Shown: positions 50,831 through 60,507 of the stretch, piece after piece
Position numbering within the stretch: the stretch's first letter is position 1
Layout of the letters: every line of letters begins with the position of its first letter
Source: Streptantibioticus silvisoli
GTDB taxonomy: Bacteria; Actinomycetota; Actinomycetes; Streptomycetales; Streptomycetaceae
Reading direction: 5' to 3'
DNA length: 64,000 nucleotides
Assembly: GCF_027947535.2 (NCBI RefSeq)
Contig: NZ_JAAGKO020000042.1
Location: 1 to 64,000 of the forward strand
Made by a program: the position numbers and the translations under genes
The notes under the pieces: generated by a model
What the model saw: only the letters and a program-made list of their open reading frames with translations
What the model was told of the DNA's origin: nothing
Database searches by the model: none

Positions 50831-51946
50831 TCAGTCACGGCCGGCCGCCGCCGCGCGGGGCACCCGGGCCGGACAGCAGCCGGCCGGGCAGACGTCGTGG
50901 CTCGCGCCGAGGGCGCCGAGGGCGCAGCGCGCGGGCTGTTCGCCGCGTTCGGCGGCGGCGCGTTCGGCGACCAGGTCGCGTACCGCGGCGGCGAACCGGG
51001 GATCGGCGCCGACGGTGGCGGCGCGGGCGACCGGCAGGCCGAGGTCGGCGGCCTTGGCGGCGGCCTCGGTGTCGAGGTCGTACTTGACCTCCATGTGGTC
51101 GGAGACGAACCCGATCGGCACCATCACGACCGCGGGCGCGCCGGCCGCGTGCTCAGCCTCCAGGTGGTCGCAGATGTCCGGCTCCAGCCACGGGATGTGC
51201 GGGGCGCCGCTGCGGGACTGGTAGACCAGCCGCCAGGGGCGCTCGACGCCGGTGGCCTCCCGGACGGCGCCGGCGACCAGGGCGGCGGCGTCCAGGTGCT
51301 GGGCGACGTAGGCGCCGCCGTCCGCGGGGCCGCCGGCCGGGCCGGAGGTGTCGGCGGCCGCGGTGGGGATGGAGTGCGTGGTGAACGCCAGGTGGGCGCC
51401 GTCGCGGACCCCGGGGGGCAGGGCGGCCAGCGCGGCCAGGACGGCGTCGGTCATCGGGCCCACGAAGCCGGGGTGGTTGAAGTAGTGCCGCAGCTTGTCC
51501 ACCACCGGTACCGGGCGGCCCTCGGAGCGCAGGACGGCCAGGGCGTCGGCGAGGTTCTCCCGGTACTGGCGGCAGCCGGAGTAGGAGGCGTAGGCGCTGG
51601 TGGTCAGCACCAGCACGCGGCGGCGGCCGTCGTCGGACATCTCGCGCAGCGTGTCGGTCAGGTAGGGCGCCCAGTTGCGGTTGCCCCAGTAGACGGGCAG
51701 GTCCAGTCCGCCGGCGGCGAAGTCGTCGCGCAGGGCGTCGAGCAGTTCGCGGTTCTGGGCGTTGATCGGACTGACGCCGCCGAACAGGAAATAGTGCTGT
51801 CCGACCTCCTTGAGGCGCTCGCGGGGGATGCCGCGCCCGGCGGTGACGTTCTCCAGGAACGGAACGACGTCGTCGGGTCCTTCGGGGCCGCCGAAGGACA
51901 GCAGCAGCAGGGCGTCGTACGGAGTGGGATCGAGCTGGTCGGCCAT
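50831..51946 (-). CDS. hemH: Ferrochelatase (coproporphyrin type)
   Basis: A 371-residue ferrochelatase inserting Fe2+ into a porphyrin. In actinobacteria this enzyme (CpfC/HemH) acts on coproporphyrin III. Visible are [48 protein letters not shown] with the catalytic histidine, and [16 protein letters not shown] with its conserved glutamate. An internal cysteine (SGCRQ) and the C-terminal cysteines in [19 protein letters not shown] would bind a 2Fe-2S cluster, as in the mycobacterial enzyme. The ATG at 51946 begins [13 protein letters not shown]; the long upstream frame is Pro/Arg noise. IMPase follows closely. Confidence 0.94.
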   Translation of the reverse strand: MADQLDPTPYDALLLLSFGGPEGPDDVVPFLENVTAGRGIPRERLKEVGQHYFLFGGVSPINAQNRELLDALRDDFAAGGLDLPVYWGNRNWAPYLTDTLREMSDDGRRRVLVLTTSAYASYSGCRQYRENLADALAVLRSEGRPVPVVDKLRHYFNHPGFVGPMTDAVLAALAALPPGVRDGAHLAFTTHSIPTAAADTSGPAGGPADGGAYVAQHLDAAALVAGAVREATGVERPWRLVYQSRSGAPHIPWLEPDICDHLEAEHAAGAPAVVMVPIGFVSDHMEVKYDLDTEAAAKAADLGLPVARAATVGADPRFAAAVRDLVAERAAAERGEQPARCALGALGASHDVCPAGCCPARVPRAAAAGRD

Positions 51947-52395
51947 GCCCCGATCCTGCCACCCGGCACCGGCCGGCCGGCGGCACCCCGGCGGGCGCGG
52001 GGCGGTGGACGGGAGCGGACGGGAGCGGACGGGAGCCGGAGCGGCGGACGCCATGGCCGGCGGGGCGGGCGCCGGGGCCGGACGTCGTGGGCCGGCGGGG
52101 CGGGCGCCGGGATCGGGGCCGCGCCCGAGCCGGGGGGCGGGTCGGCCGATGGAGGAGCCGCGTCCCGGAGCCGGGCGGATGTCGGGCCGGCGGGGTCGCG
52201 TGTCCGCCGGCGGGGGTCGCGCGTCGGCCGGTGGAGGGGGCGCGTGTCGGCCGACCGTGGCGGACGCCGGCTGGCCGGAAGCGACCGGTGGGAATATCAC
52301 TTGCTCCGACACGTAAGCTTTATTGGTTGTTTACCCCCACCGGCACCCACCTCGCCCTGTCCGCCGGTGTTACCCCCGCCGCGCCTGGAGTGCCC
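51947..52395. repeat. Divergent spacer with GGGAGCGGAC repeats
   Basis: No gene. Three or four copies of CGGGAGCGGA sit at 52008-52038, followed by degenerate GGGCCGGCGGGGCGGGCGCCGGG units up to about 52260. The right part (TTGCTCCGACACGTAAGC near 52301) is the leader of the MFS gene. Confidence 0.5.
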
Positions 52396-53643
52396 GTGCT
52401 CGCCCCTTATCGTGCGATCTTCGCCGCGCCCGGCGCCCGTGGCTTCTCCGTGGCCGGGGCGGTGGGCCGGCTGCCGTTGTCGATGCTGGGGATCGGCATC
52501 GTGACGATGATCTCCCAGGTGACCGGGCGGTACGGGCTGGCCGGGGCGCTGTCGGCGACGGTGGCGCTGGCGGCGGCGGCGTTCGGCCCGCGGGTCTCGC
52601 GGCTGGTGGACCGCTACGGGCAGCGGCGGGTGCTGCGGCCGGTCGCGGCGGTGACGGTGCTGGCGGTGGCGGGCCTGGTGGTGTGCGTACGGCTGAACGC
52701 GCCGGTGTGGACGCTGTTCGTGTGCGCGGCGGCGGCCGGCTCGACGCCGTCGCTGGGCTCGATGGTGCGGGCCCGCTGGGCGGCGCTGTACCGCGGTTCG
52801 CCGCTGCTGCACGCCGCGTACTCCTACGAGTCGGTGATCGACGAGTTCTGCTTCATCATCGGGCCGATCGTCTCCATCGGGCTGTGCACCGGGTGGTTCC
52901 CGGAGGCCGGCCCGCTGCTGGCGGCCCTGTGCCTGGCGGGCGGGGTGCTGTCGCTGACCGCGCAGCGCTCCACCGAGCCGGTGCCGCATCCGCGCGAGGA
53001 GCACCAGGCCGGCGGTTCCGCCCTGCGATCACCCGGACTCCGGGTTCTGGTGTTGACGTTCGTGGCCACCGGTGCGATCTTCGGTTCGGCGGACGTGGTG
53101 ACGGTGGCGTTCGCCCAGGCGCTGGGGCACAAGGCGGCCGCCAGTCTGCCGCTGGCGGTCTACTCGCTGGGGTCGTGCCTGGCCGGTGTGGTCTTCGGAC
53201 TGGTCGCGCCGCGCAGGAGCCCGGCACGGCGGTTCCTGGTGGGGGTGTGCACGATGGCGGTGAGTATGATCCCCCTCCAACTGGTGGGAAACTTGCCCGA
53301 GTTGGCCGCGGCCCTGTTCGTCGCGGGGCTGTCGGTGGCACCCACGATGGTCACCACCATGGCCCTGGTCGAGCAGCACGTGCCGCGGTCACGACTGACC
53401 GAGGGCATGACGTGGACCAGCACCGGGCTCGCGATCGGCGTGGCGGCCGGCTCGTGGGCGGCCGGCGCGGTGGTGGACGCGGCGGGTCCCACGGCGGGGT
53501 TCACGGTGCCGCTGGGCGCCGGGACGCTGGCGGCCGTGGTGGCGCTTGTCGGGTACCGCCGGCTGCGTCCGGCGCCGGAACGGGAGGAGCAGCGGGGCGA
53601 TGAACTCGACGCGAACGACCGGCGGGACGACCTCGTGGCGTAA
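52396..53643 (+). CDS. MFS transporter
   Basis: A 415-residue major facilitator with about 12 TM helices. SRLVDRYGQRRVLRP matches the loop 2-3 MFS signature, and the two halves are separated by a hydrophilic loop near residue 200 (STEPVPHPREEHQ). Probably a drug or metabolite exporter; the substrate is unknown. GTG at 52396 (GGAG upstream) or 52390 can serve as start. Its last 44 bp overlap the lactone-oxidase gene, so the two are cotranscribed, which might mean transport of a sugar-acid or related compound. Confidence 0.85.
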   Translation: MLAPYRAIFAAPGARGFSVAGAVGRLPLSMLGIGIVTMISQVTGRYGLAGALSATVALAAAAFGPRVSRLVDRYGQRRVLRPVAAVTVLAVAGLVVCVRLNAPVWTLFVCAAAAGSTPSLGSMVRARWAALYRGSPLLHAAYSYESVIDEFCFIIGPIVSIGLCTGWFPEAGPLLAALCLAGGVLSLTAQRSTEPVPHPREEHQAGGSALRSPGLRVLVLTFVATGAIFGSADVVTVAFAQALGHKAAASLPLAVYSLGSCLAGVVFGLVAPRRSPARRFLVGVCTMAVSMIPLQLVGNLPELAAALFVAGLSVAPTMVTTMALVEQHVPRSRLTEGMTWTSTGLAIGVAAGSWAAGAVVDAAGPTAGFTVPLGAGTLAAVVALVGYRRLRPAPEREEQRGDELDANDRRDDLVA

Positions 53644-54922
53644 CTGGGCGGGGACGGTCACCGCCCACCCGGTGCGGACGGTGACGCCAGCCACGGTGGA
53701 GGAGCTCGCGGCGCAGGTGCGGCGCGCGGCCGCCGAGGGCCTGACCGTCAAGGCGGTGGGCACCGGTCACTCCTTCACCGCGGCGGCCGCGACCGACGGG
53801 GTGCTGGTGCGGCCGGAGCGGCTGACCGGCCCGGTGCGGCTGGACCGGGCGGCGCGGACGGTGACCGCCGGCGCCGGGACCCCGCTGAAGGTGCTCAACC
53901 GGGCGCTGGACGCGGCGGGATGGTCGCTGACCAACATGGGCGACATCATGGAGCAGACGGTGGCCGGCGCGGTGAGCACCGGCACGCACGGCACCGGCCG
54001 GTCCTCGGCGTCGGTGGCCGCGCAGATCACCGCGCTGGACCTGGTCACCGCGGACGGGTCGCTGCTGCACTGCTCGGCGCGGGAGAATCCGGAGGTCTTC
54101 GCCGCGGCGCGGATCGGCCTGGGGGCGCTCGGGGTGATCACCTCGGTGACCTTCGCCGTCGAGCCGCGCTTCCTGCTGACGGCGCGTGAGGAGCCGATGC
54201 CCTTCGACCGGGTGGTCGGCGACTTCCACCAACTGGTCTGGGGCAACGAGCACTTCGAGTTCTACTGGTTCCCGCACACCGAGCACTGCAACACCAAGCG
54301 CAACAACCGCTCCCCCGGTCCGGCCGACCCGCTGCCGCGGGTGCGCGGCTGGGTGGACGACGAGCTGCTGTCCAACGCGGTCTTCCAGGCCGCCTGTTCG
54401 CTGGGCCGGGCGGCGCCGGCCGCGGTGCCGGCGATCGCGCGGGTGGCCGGCCGGGCGCTGTCGGCGCGGGTCTACACCGACACCGCCTACCGGGTCTTCA
54501 CCAGTCCCCGCCGGGTGCGGTTCGTGGAGATGGAGTACGCGCTGCCCCGGGAGGCGGCGGTGCCGGCGCTGCGCGAGCTGAAGGCCATGGTGGAGCGGTC
54601 GGACCTGCGGATCGGCTTCCCCGTCGAGGTGCGGGTGGCGCCGGCCGACGACATCCCGCTGTCCACCGCCTGCGGCCGCGAGGCGGTCTACATCGCGGTG
54701 CACCAGTACCGCGGCGTGCCGTACCGGGAGTACTTCGGCGCGGTGGAGCGCATCATGACCGCGCATCAGGGCCGGCCGCACTGGGGCAAGCTGCACACCC
54801 GGGACGCGGAGTACCTGTCCGCCGCCTACCCGCGGTTCGCGGAGTTCACCGCCGTCCGCGACCGGCTGGACCCCGACCGGGTGTTCGGCAACGCCTACCT
54901 CGGGCGGGTGCTGGGGACATAA
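53600..54922 (+). CDS. D-arabinono-1,4-lactone oxidase family FAD enzyme
   Basis: A 440-residue VAO-family flavoprotein oxidising a sugar-1,4-lactone (gulono-, arabinono- or xylono-type). The FAD domain shows VKAVGTGHSFTAAAATDG, MEQTVAGAVSTGTHGTGRSS and GLGALGVITSVTFAVEP; the ALO domain ends with the conserved GRPHWGKLHTRD and DRVFGNAYLGRVLG. The ATG at 53600 (GGGAGGAGC upstream) lies inside the MFS gene. No histidine of the covalent HAGH type is seen, so FAD may be non-covalent. Cholesterol-oxidase-like alternatives are unlikely. Confidence 0.9.
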   Translation: MNSTRTTGGTTSWRNWAGTVTAHPVRTVTPATVEELAAQVRRAAAEGLTVKAVGTGHSFTAAAATDGVLVRPERLTGPVRLDRAARTVTAGAGTPLKVLNRALDAAGWSLTNMGDIMEQTVAGAVSTGTHGTGRSSASVAAQITALDLVTADGSLLHCSARENPEVFAAARIGLGALGVITSVTFAVEPRFLLTAREEPMPFDRVVGDFHQLVWGNEHFEFYWFPHTEHCNTKRNNRSPGPADPLPRVRGWVDDELLSNAVFQAACSLGRAAPAAVPAIARVAGRALSARVYTDTAYRVFTSPRRVRFVEMEYALPREAAVPALRELKAMVERSDLRIGFPVEVRVAPADDIPLSTACGREAVYIAVHQYRGVPYREYFGAVERIMTAHQGRPHWGKLHTRDAEYLSAAYPRFAEFTAVRDRLDPDRVFGNAYLGRVLGT

Positions 54923-55355
54923 CGGGTCGTACGCACACGTCGTGAGCCGGTGAACGGAGGCAGCACTTCCGTTTCTGGCCGTCGGGAGAAGATCGCCGCG
55001 TCGCGAAAGCCACGGCGCGGCGCCGCCCCCGCATGGCCCGAATGGAGTACTGTTACCAGCCTGTGCACCGGCCTCCCGTCCGGCTGCCCGGAACCTGCCG
55101 GAGGGGGCCCCGAAGGTGCCGTTCGACCAACACCGTTCAGCAGGAGCGTTGTTCGCAGGAATCGCCACGGGCAGCGGTCCTCGGGCCGTCGCTGGTGGCG
55201 AACAGGTAACCGTGCCATGACGGTGCGTTGGGAAAGGCTCCCGACACGCCGTTGAAGTCGGCAAGGTTGTGGCGTGCCGCGGCTGGGCAGGTCACACTCG
55301 TTCTTCGGGAGCAGCGACGCACGTGACGTCGGCAGGCACCACCCGGGAGGTCCCC
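54923..55355. other. Intergenic region upstream of sepH
   Basis: I see no gene, repeat or clear hairpin. It carries the sepH leader at its right end (GGGAGG before the start) and probably the sepH promoter, which could not be pinned to a consensus. Confidence 0.4.
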
Positions 55356-56396
55356 ATGCCCGATCTGCGTGTCGTGGCCGTCAGCAACGACGGCACACGA
55401 TTGGTGCTCAAGGCTGCGGACAATACGGAATACACCCTTCCCATCGATGAGCGGCTGCGGGCCGCGGTGCGCAACGACAGAGCCCGGCTCGGCCAGATCG
55501 AGATCGAGGTCGAGAGCCATCTGCGCCCGCGGGACATCCAGGCGCGGATACGGGCCGGCGCGTCGGCCGAAGAGGTCGCGCAGCTGGCCGGCATCCCGGT
55601 GGAGCGGGTCCGCCGTTTCGAGGGACCGGTGCTCGCGGAACGCGCCTTCATGGTGGAACGGGCCCGCAAGACCCCGGTGCGCCGTCATGGGGAGAGCGCC
55701 GGGCCGCAGTTGGGCGACGCGGTGGCCGAACGCCTGATGATGCGCGGTGCGGAGAAGGACACCAACCAGTGGGACTCCTGGCGCCGTGACGACGGCACCT
55801 GGGAGGTGCTGCTGCTCTTCCGGGTGGCGGGCGAACCGCACTCGGCGACCTGGACGTTCGACCCGCCGCGCCGGCTGGTGCAGGCGGTCGACGACGAGGC
55901 CCGCGCGCTGATCGGCGAATCGGTCGCCCAGCAGCCCGAGCCGAGCTTCCCGTTCGTGCCGCGCATCGCCCGGCTGCCCCGGGACCGGCCGCTGGACCGG
56001 CCCGACCGGCTCGGCGACCGCTTCGAGGACCGCCCGGAGCGTGCCGAGCGCGACGACGACCGCGATTCGCTGACCAGCCTGCTCGAAGCGGTGCCCAGCT
56101 TCCGCGGCGACATGGTGGTGCCGGCCGCGCCGCCGCCCGTCGAGGCACCGCCGGAGGAGGTCGCGGACCTGCCCGACGAGGTCGAGGAGGCCGCGCCGCC
56201 CGCCCCGGCGGCCAGCGTCGGCGCCGGTTCCGCCTACGCGGACGTGCTCATGCCGCGGTCGGTGGCCGGCCACCGCGACCGGCTGGTCGGCACCACCGAC
56301 CGCCAGGCGGAGGCCGACGGCGTACGGCCCGGCCGCCGCGCGACGGTGCCCAGCTGGGACGAGATCGTCTTCGGCAGCCGGCGCAAGAAGGAGTAA
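55356..56396 (+). CDS. sepH: Cell-division protein SepH
   Basis: A 346-residue SepH protein, the actinobacterial FtsZ regulator that promotes FtsZ filament assembly during sporulation septation and growth. The N-terminal DUF3071 domain (MPDLRVVAVSNDGTRLVLKA) contains the helix-turn-helix-like motif at about 57-90 (RPRDIQARIRAGASAEEVAQLAG). A middle domain with WDSWRRDDGTWEVLLLFRVAGEP follows, then an acidic/Arg disordered C-terminus ending in VPSWDEIVFGSRRKKE, the conserved tail. GGGAGG is 5 bases before the ATG at 55356. Monocistronic, with a convergent neighbour and terminator. Confidence 0.95.
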   Translation: MPDLRVVAVSNDGTRLVLKAADNTEYTLPIDERLRAAVRNDRARLGQIEIEVESHLRPRDIQARIRAGASAEEVAQLAGIPVERVRRFEGPVLAERAFMVERARKTPVRRHGESAGPQLGDAVAERLMMRGAEKDTNQWDSWRRDDGTWEVLLLFRVAGEPHSATWTFDPPRRLVQAVDDEARALIGESVAQQPEPSFPFVPRIARLPRDRPLDRPDRLGDRFEDRPERAERDDDRDSLTSLLEAVPSFRGDMVVPAAPPPVEAPPEEVADLPDEVEEAAPPAPAASVGAGSAYADVLMPRSVAGHRDRLVGTTDRQAEADGVRPGRRATVPSWDEIVFGSRRKKE

Positions 56397-56419
56397 CACC
56401 GCCCGTCGGTGTACGTGGT

Positions 56420-56450
56420 GGGCCCGTCCGGGATCGATCCGGGCGGGCCC
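56420..56450. terminator. Bidirectional terminator between sepH and sulfurtransferase
   Basis: A 12-bp stem with one T-G pair (56420-56431 with 56439-56450) and 7-base loop, 24 bp after the sepH stop, between convergent genes. Confidence 0.75.
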
Positions 56451-56525
56451 GATCCGTATGCGGGTACCTGCTTCCTGCGACGCGGGCGCACGCGGGCGCT
56501 GAGCCGTCGCGCGCGGGGCGGCCGG

Positions 56526-57353
56526 TCAGCCCGGTTGCGGCCCGGTGGCCACCTCGCGGGCCGGGTCGGCCGACCACTCGCTCCACGAACCCACGTACAG
56601 CGCGGCGGGCCGGCCGGCCACCGCCATGGCCAGCACCTGGTGGGCCGCGGAGACGCCCGAGCCGCAGTAGACGCCGGCCCCGACGCCCTCGGTGGCACCC
56701 AACCGCCCGAACCGCTCGGCCAGTTCGGCGGCGGGCAGAAGACGTCCCTCCGGGCCGGTGTTGGCGGCGGTGGGCGCGCTGACGGCGCCGGGGATGTGGC
56801 CGCCGATCCGGTCGACGGGCTCGACGTCGCCCCGGTAGCGTTCCGCCGCGCGGGCGTCCAGCAGGACACCGGTGCGGGCCAGCCCGGCCGCCTCGTCGGC
56901 GCTCAGCAGCGGCATGCCGCCCGGCCGCGCCGTGAAGTCGCCGGGCCGGCCGGCCACGTCGCCGGTCTCCAGCGGGCCGCTCCAGGCGGGCAGTCCGCCG
57001 TCCAGCACCCGCACGTCGCGGTGTCCGGCCCAGCGCAGCAGCCACCAGGCCCGGGCCGCCGCCCAGCCCTGGCCGCCGTCGTAGACCACCACCGGCAGGT
57101 CGTCGCACACCCCGGCACGGCGCATCGCCGTGGTGAAGACGTCGAGGTCGGGCAGCGGGTGGCGGCCCGCTCGGCCGGGCCGGCCGGCGAGTTCGGTGTC
57201 GAGGTCGACGTAACGCGCCCCGGGCAGGTGGCCGGCTTCGTAGTCCGGGCGTCCGGACGGGCCGCCGAGCTGCCAGCGCACGTCGAGCAGGACCGGCCGG
57301 AAAGCGTCGGTGCGCAGCGCGTCCGCGGAGATGATGGAGTCCATACGGCCCAT
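56526..57353 (-). CDS. Sulfurtransferase (two-domain rhodanese)
   Basis: A 275-residue thiosulfate/3-mercaptopyruvate sulfurtransferase with two rhodanese domains. The inactive N-terminal domain has LLDVRWQLGGPSGRPDYEAGHLPGARYVDLD (in pieces) and the C-terminal one the active-site loop YCGSGVSAAHQVLAM with the persulfide cysteine. CGSGV is closer to mercaptopyruvate than to thiosulfate enzymes. ATG 57353 has GAGGAC 5 bases upstream; ATG 57344 is an alternative. It could supply sulfane sulfur for cofactor or thiolation pathways. Confidence 0.92.
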   Translation of the reverse strand: MGRMDSIISADALRTDAFRPVLLDVRWQLGGPSGRPDYEAGHLPGARYVDLDTELAGRPGRAGRHPLPDLDVFTTAMRRAGVCDDLPVVVYDGGQGWAAARAWWLLRWAGHRDVRVLDGGLPAWSGPLETGDVAGRPGDFTARPGGMPLLSADEAAGLARTGVLLDARAAERYRGDVEPVDRIGGHIPGAVSAPTAANTGPEGRLLPAAELAERFGRLGATEGVGAGVYCGSGVSAAHQVLAMAVAGRPAALYVGSWSEWSADPAREVATGPQPG

Positions 57354-57599
57354 TGTGTCCTCAAGCAGTCCGCCGTTCTCCCGCACGCGTACCGGCCCGC
57401 CGGCCGGATTGTCCCGCCGGCGACGGACGCGATGCGCCGGAGGGCGGCGGCGACCGTTTCTCCGCGGGCGGGACGCCAGGGGCCCGGGCGTTGACCGGAC
57501 GACACGCCGCACTCAGGGCGGCAGTGGCTTTCCGGCCAGGCGTGGTGCGCCCCGGGCCGCCTCCGGCACGCGGGGAGCACCCGAAGGAGAGAAACCAAG

Positions 57600-58391
57600 A
57601 TGACCGAGGTACCGGCCCAGCGTCCCCAGGGTGCGCCGTGCTGGGTCAGCCTGCTGGTGCGCAGCCTGCCGGCCGCCCAGGAGTTCTACGGCGGCCTGTT
57701 CGGCTGGCGGTTCCAACCGGGCCCCACGCATTTCGGACCGTACGCCAGAGCCGTACTGGACGGCCGCCTGGTCGCCGGGATCGGTGAGAGCCCGCGCCGG
57801 CTCGGCCAGCCGGTGGCGTGGACGACGTACCTGTCCACCGCGGACGCCGACGCGGCCGCCGAGACGATACGGGTCAGCGGCGGCACCGTCGCCGTCGGCC
57901 CGCTGGACGCCGACGGCGAGGCCGGCCGGATGGTGATCGCCGCCGACCCCTCCGGCGCCTCGTTCGGCGTCTGGCAGCCCAAGGGGCACACCGGCGTCGG
58001 CGTCACCGGGGTGCCGGGCACGCTGGCGTGGAACGAACTGGTCACCCGGGAGGCGGACGTCACCGCCTTCTACGGCGCCGCCTTCGGCTTCGAGGCGGAC
58101 GCGCCGGTCCCGGCCGACGACGGGTCCGGCTCGCCGGCGCAGGACGTGACGCTGCGGCTCGGCGGCCGCCCGGTGGCCGGTCTGCACGCGGTCGGCGCCG
58201 CGCTGCCCCGCGCGCGGGGGGCGCGCTGGACCACGTGGTTCGAGGTGGCCGACACCGACGCCGCGGTGGAACGCGCCGGTGCGCTCGGCGGCCGGGTGCT
58301 GCGCGCGGCCCACGAGGTCAAGCGCGGCCGGATCGCGGAACTCGCCGACCCGCAGGGCGCCGCGTTCACCGTGGTCCGCAGCAACGGCTGA
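57600..58391 (+). CDS. VOC-family protein (two glyoxalase-like domains)
   Basis: A 263-residue protein with two vicinal-oxygen-chelate repeats, roughly 12-125 (CWVSLLVRSLPAAQEFYGGLFGWRF to DPSGASFGVWQP) and 140-262 (AWNELVTREADVTAFYGAAFGFEAD to DPQGAAFTVVRS). Such proteins include glyoxalases, dioxygenases and antibiotic-binding proteins. AAGGAG lies 9 bases before the ATG. Related tandem-VOC proteins of streptomycetes are generally of unknown substrate. Confidence 0.88.
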   Translation: MTEVPAQRPQGAPCWVSLLVRSLPAAQEFYGGLFGWRFQPGPTHFGPYARAVLDGRLVAGIGESPRRLGQPVAWTTYLSTADADAAAETIRVSGGTVAVGPLDADGEAGRMVIAADPSGASFGVWQPKGHTGVGVTGVPGTLAWNELVTREADVTAFYGAAFGFEADAPVPADDGSGSPAQDVTLRLGGRPVAGLHAVGAALPRARGARWTTWFEVADTDAAVERAGALGGRVLRAAHEVKRGRIAELADPQGAAFTVVRSNG

Positions 58392-58499
58392 CCCCGGCGC
58401 GGCGGCCACCGGGCCGCCTCCCCCGGGCACCGCACCGGCGGTGTGGCCACGTCGCACGGGTCGGCGCGGCCGCACCGCGCGGCCCGACGGCGGACGCGA

Positions 58500-58610
58500 G
58501 CGCGTCGGCGTTCCCGTGCGTCGGCATGCGTCGGCATGCGTTCCCGTACGTCAGCGTGCGTCCCCGTGCGTCAGCGTGCGTCGGCGTGCGTGCCCGTGCG
58601 TTCGCGTGCG
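58500..58610. repeat. GCGTSSGY repeat overlapping the tdk 3' end
   Basis: Degenerate 8-10 bp units such as GCGTCGGCAT, GCGTTCCCGT and GCGTCAGC repeat from about 58505 to 58610. The last codons of the thymidine kinase gene (its tail THADAR) are read from this repeat. Confidence 0.7.
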
Positions 58611-59254
58611 GTCATCACGTCGGCCGCGCTGTCGGCGCGCGCGCCCGCTTCGGCGTTCAGCGCGGTCTGGCGGCGCAGGTGGTGGCGGCGGCACAGCACC
58701 TCGTACCCCGTCTCACCGCCGGTGCCGTTGACGTCGCCCACCACGACCTGGGCGCCCTCGACGACCATGTGGCCGTCGACGGTGCGGGCGTTGTGGGTGG
58801 CCCGCGCGCCGCACCAGCACAACGCCTCGACCTGCAACACCTCGATGCGGTCGGCGAGTTCGACCAGCCGCTGCGAACCGGGGAAGAGCCGGGTGCGGAA
58901 GTCGGTGGTGATGCCGAAGGCGTAGACGTCGAGGTCCAGGTCGTCCACCACGCGGGCGAGTTGCTCGATCTGGCCGGCGGTGAAGAACTGCGCCTCGTCG
59001 GCGATCACATAGTCGGCCGGGCGCCCGCAGGCGAGGTGGTCGGTGACGTGGGCGTAGAAGTCGAACGCCTCCGGCGCCTCGACGGCCTGGGTGCACAGGC
59101 CGAGCCGCGAGGACAGTACACCGGCGCCGGCCCGGTCGTCCCGGGTGAAGATCAGTCCGCGTTTGCCGCGGGCCGACCGGTTGTGCTCGATCTGCAACGC
59201 CAGGGTGCTCTTGCCGCAGTCCATCGTGCCGCAGAAAAACACCAGTTCGGACAT
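58571..59254 (-). CDS. tdk: Thymidine kinase
   Basis: A 227-residue type II thymidine kinase, salvaging thymidine to dTMP with ATP. P-loop GTMDCGKST at 9-17, Walker B DYVIADEAQFF, substrate loop FGITTDFRTRLFPGS, lasso zinc site CWCGARATHNAR with CRRHH, and TGYEVLCRRH. The C-terminal tail (ADSAADVMTARERTGTHADAR) extends beyond the usual end and runs into repeated DNA. The ATG at 59254 (MSELVFFCG) is chosen by homology; a GAAAGG motif is rather far upstream. It follows the phosphatase-fold gene on the same strand by 71 bp. Confidence 0.93.
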   Translation of the reverse strand: MSELVFFCGTMDCGKSTLALQIEHNRSARGKRGLIFTRDDRAGAGVLSSRLGLCTQAVEAPEAFDFYAHVTDHLACGRPADYVIADEAQFFTAGQIEQLARVVDDLDLDVYAFGITTDFRTRLFPGSQRLVELADRIEVLQVEALCWCGARATHNARTVDGHMVVEGAQVVVGDVNGTGGETGYEVLCRRHHLRRQTALNAEAGARADSAADVMTARERTGTHADAR

Positions 59255-59325
59255 GATGCGGCCACGAGCCTTTCGGTGGGGGACGGTGGGGGGCGGTGCG
59301 GGGCCGGCCGGCGGCCTCGCACCGG

Positions 59326-60507
59326 TCAGGTGCGCACTTCCAGCAGCGGCACCAGCAGTTCCGAGGCGGCCAGCGAGCCGTGCAGGCCGACCATGGTGGA
59401 GTCGCGCGGCTCGGCGGCGGTGGCGATGATCGCGACGTCGTCGGTGGCGGCCACCGCGATCACGTCGCCGAGCCGGTCCACCACCCGCTCGTCCACCCGG
59501 GGGCCGAACCAGCCCGCGTCGATGGCCTGCTGGCGGGTCGCGACCCACATCCGGTCGCCGACCACCTCGCGCCACACCGCGTGCACGTCGGCGGCCGCCC
59601 CCGGGACGGCGTACACGTGCCGGGCCCGGGCCTCGCCGCCGAGCAGCGCGACGCCGGCCCGCAGCTCCCAGTCCTCGTCGAAGTCGATCCGGTCCTGCGG
59701 GGCGACGTCGATCATGCCGTGGTCGGCGGTGACGTACAGCACCGCACGCGGCGGGAGCGCCTCGGCCAGCCGGCGCGCGAGCCGGTCGACGATCATCAGC
59801 TGACCGCGCCAGGCGTCGGAGTCCACCCCGAACTTGTGCCCGGCGAAGTCGAGATCGCGGTAGTACGTGTAGACCAGGGTGCGGTCGGCGGCGGCCAGGC
59901 GTTCGGCGGCCAGGTCGACGCGCTCCTCACCGGAGGCGCGGCCCAGGAAGGTGCCGCCGGACAGGGCGACCCGGGTCAGCACGGTGTGTTCGAAGTCCGG
60001 TGAGGAGACCTGGCAGGTCGCGACGCCGGCCGCGTGCGCCAACTGGAAGACGGTCGGGTACGGCTGCCAGCGCTCGGGGTCGGTGTGCGGCTGCCAGCGC
60101 AGCTGGTTCATCAGCACGCCCCGGCCCGGCACGGCCACCCGATAGCCGGCCAGGCCGTGTTCGCCGCTGGGCCGGCCGGTGCCGACCGAGGTCAGCGAGG
60201 TGGCGGTGGTGGAGGGGAAACCCGCGGTCAGCGGGGCGCCGGAGCCGGCCGTGGAGGTGGCCAGCAGCGAGGTCAGGAACGGCGCCTCGTCCGGGTGGGC
60301 GCGCAGCTGCTCCCAGCCCATGCCGTCCACCAGGAAGACGCACACCCGGTCGGCGGGCGGCAGCACCAGGCCGGTCGCGGGCAGGCCGGGGATCGCGTGC
60401 CCGGCGACCGCGGCCGGCAGCAGGTCGGCGAGCGCCGCCTCGCCGTACCGCGGCACCGGTGCGGCACGGTGGTCGAGCAACGGCGGTTCGGCGGCCGGAT
60501 GGAGCAT
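59326..60507 (-). CDS. Alkaline-phosphatase-fold protein (type I phosphodiesterase/nucleotide pyrophosphatase)
   Basis: A 393-residue member of the alkaline phosphatase superfamily. Metal and nucleophile motifs: VFLVDGMGWEQL (Asp), AGFPSTTATSLTSVGTG (Thr nucleophile), YYRDLDFAGHKFG, YVTADHGMIDV and MVGLHGS. These are of the nucleotide-pyrophosphatase/phosphodiesterase type. No signal peptide, so cytoplasmic. Its ATG shares one base with the DUF5998 stop (TGATG), showing coupling. Substrate unknown. Confidence 0.9.
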   Translation of the reverse strand: MLHPAAEPPLLDHRAAPVPRYGEAALADLLPAAVAGHAIPGLPATGLVLPPADRVCVFLVDGMGWEQLRAHPDEAPFLTSLLATSTAGSGAPLTAGFPSTTATSLTSVGTGRPSGEHGLAGYRVAVPGRGVLMNQLRWQPHTDPERWQPYPTVFQLAHAAGVATCQVSSPDFEHTVLTRVALSGGTFLGRASGEERVDLAAERLAAADRTLVYTYYRDLDFAGHKFGVDSDAWRGQLMIVDRLARRLAEALPPRAVLYVTADHGMIDVAPQDRIDFDEDWELRAGVALLGGEARARHVYAVPGAAADVHAVWREVVGDRMWVATRQQAIDAGWFGPRVDERVVDRLGDVIAVAATDDVAIIATAAEPRDSTMVGLHGSLAASELLVPLLEVRT

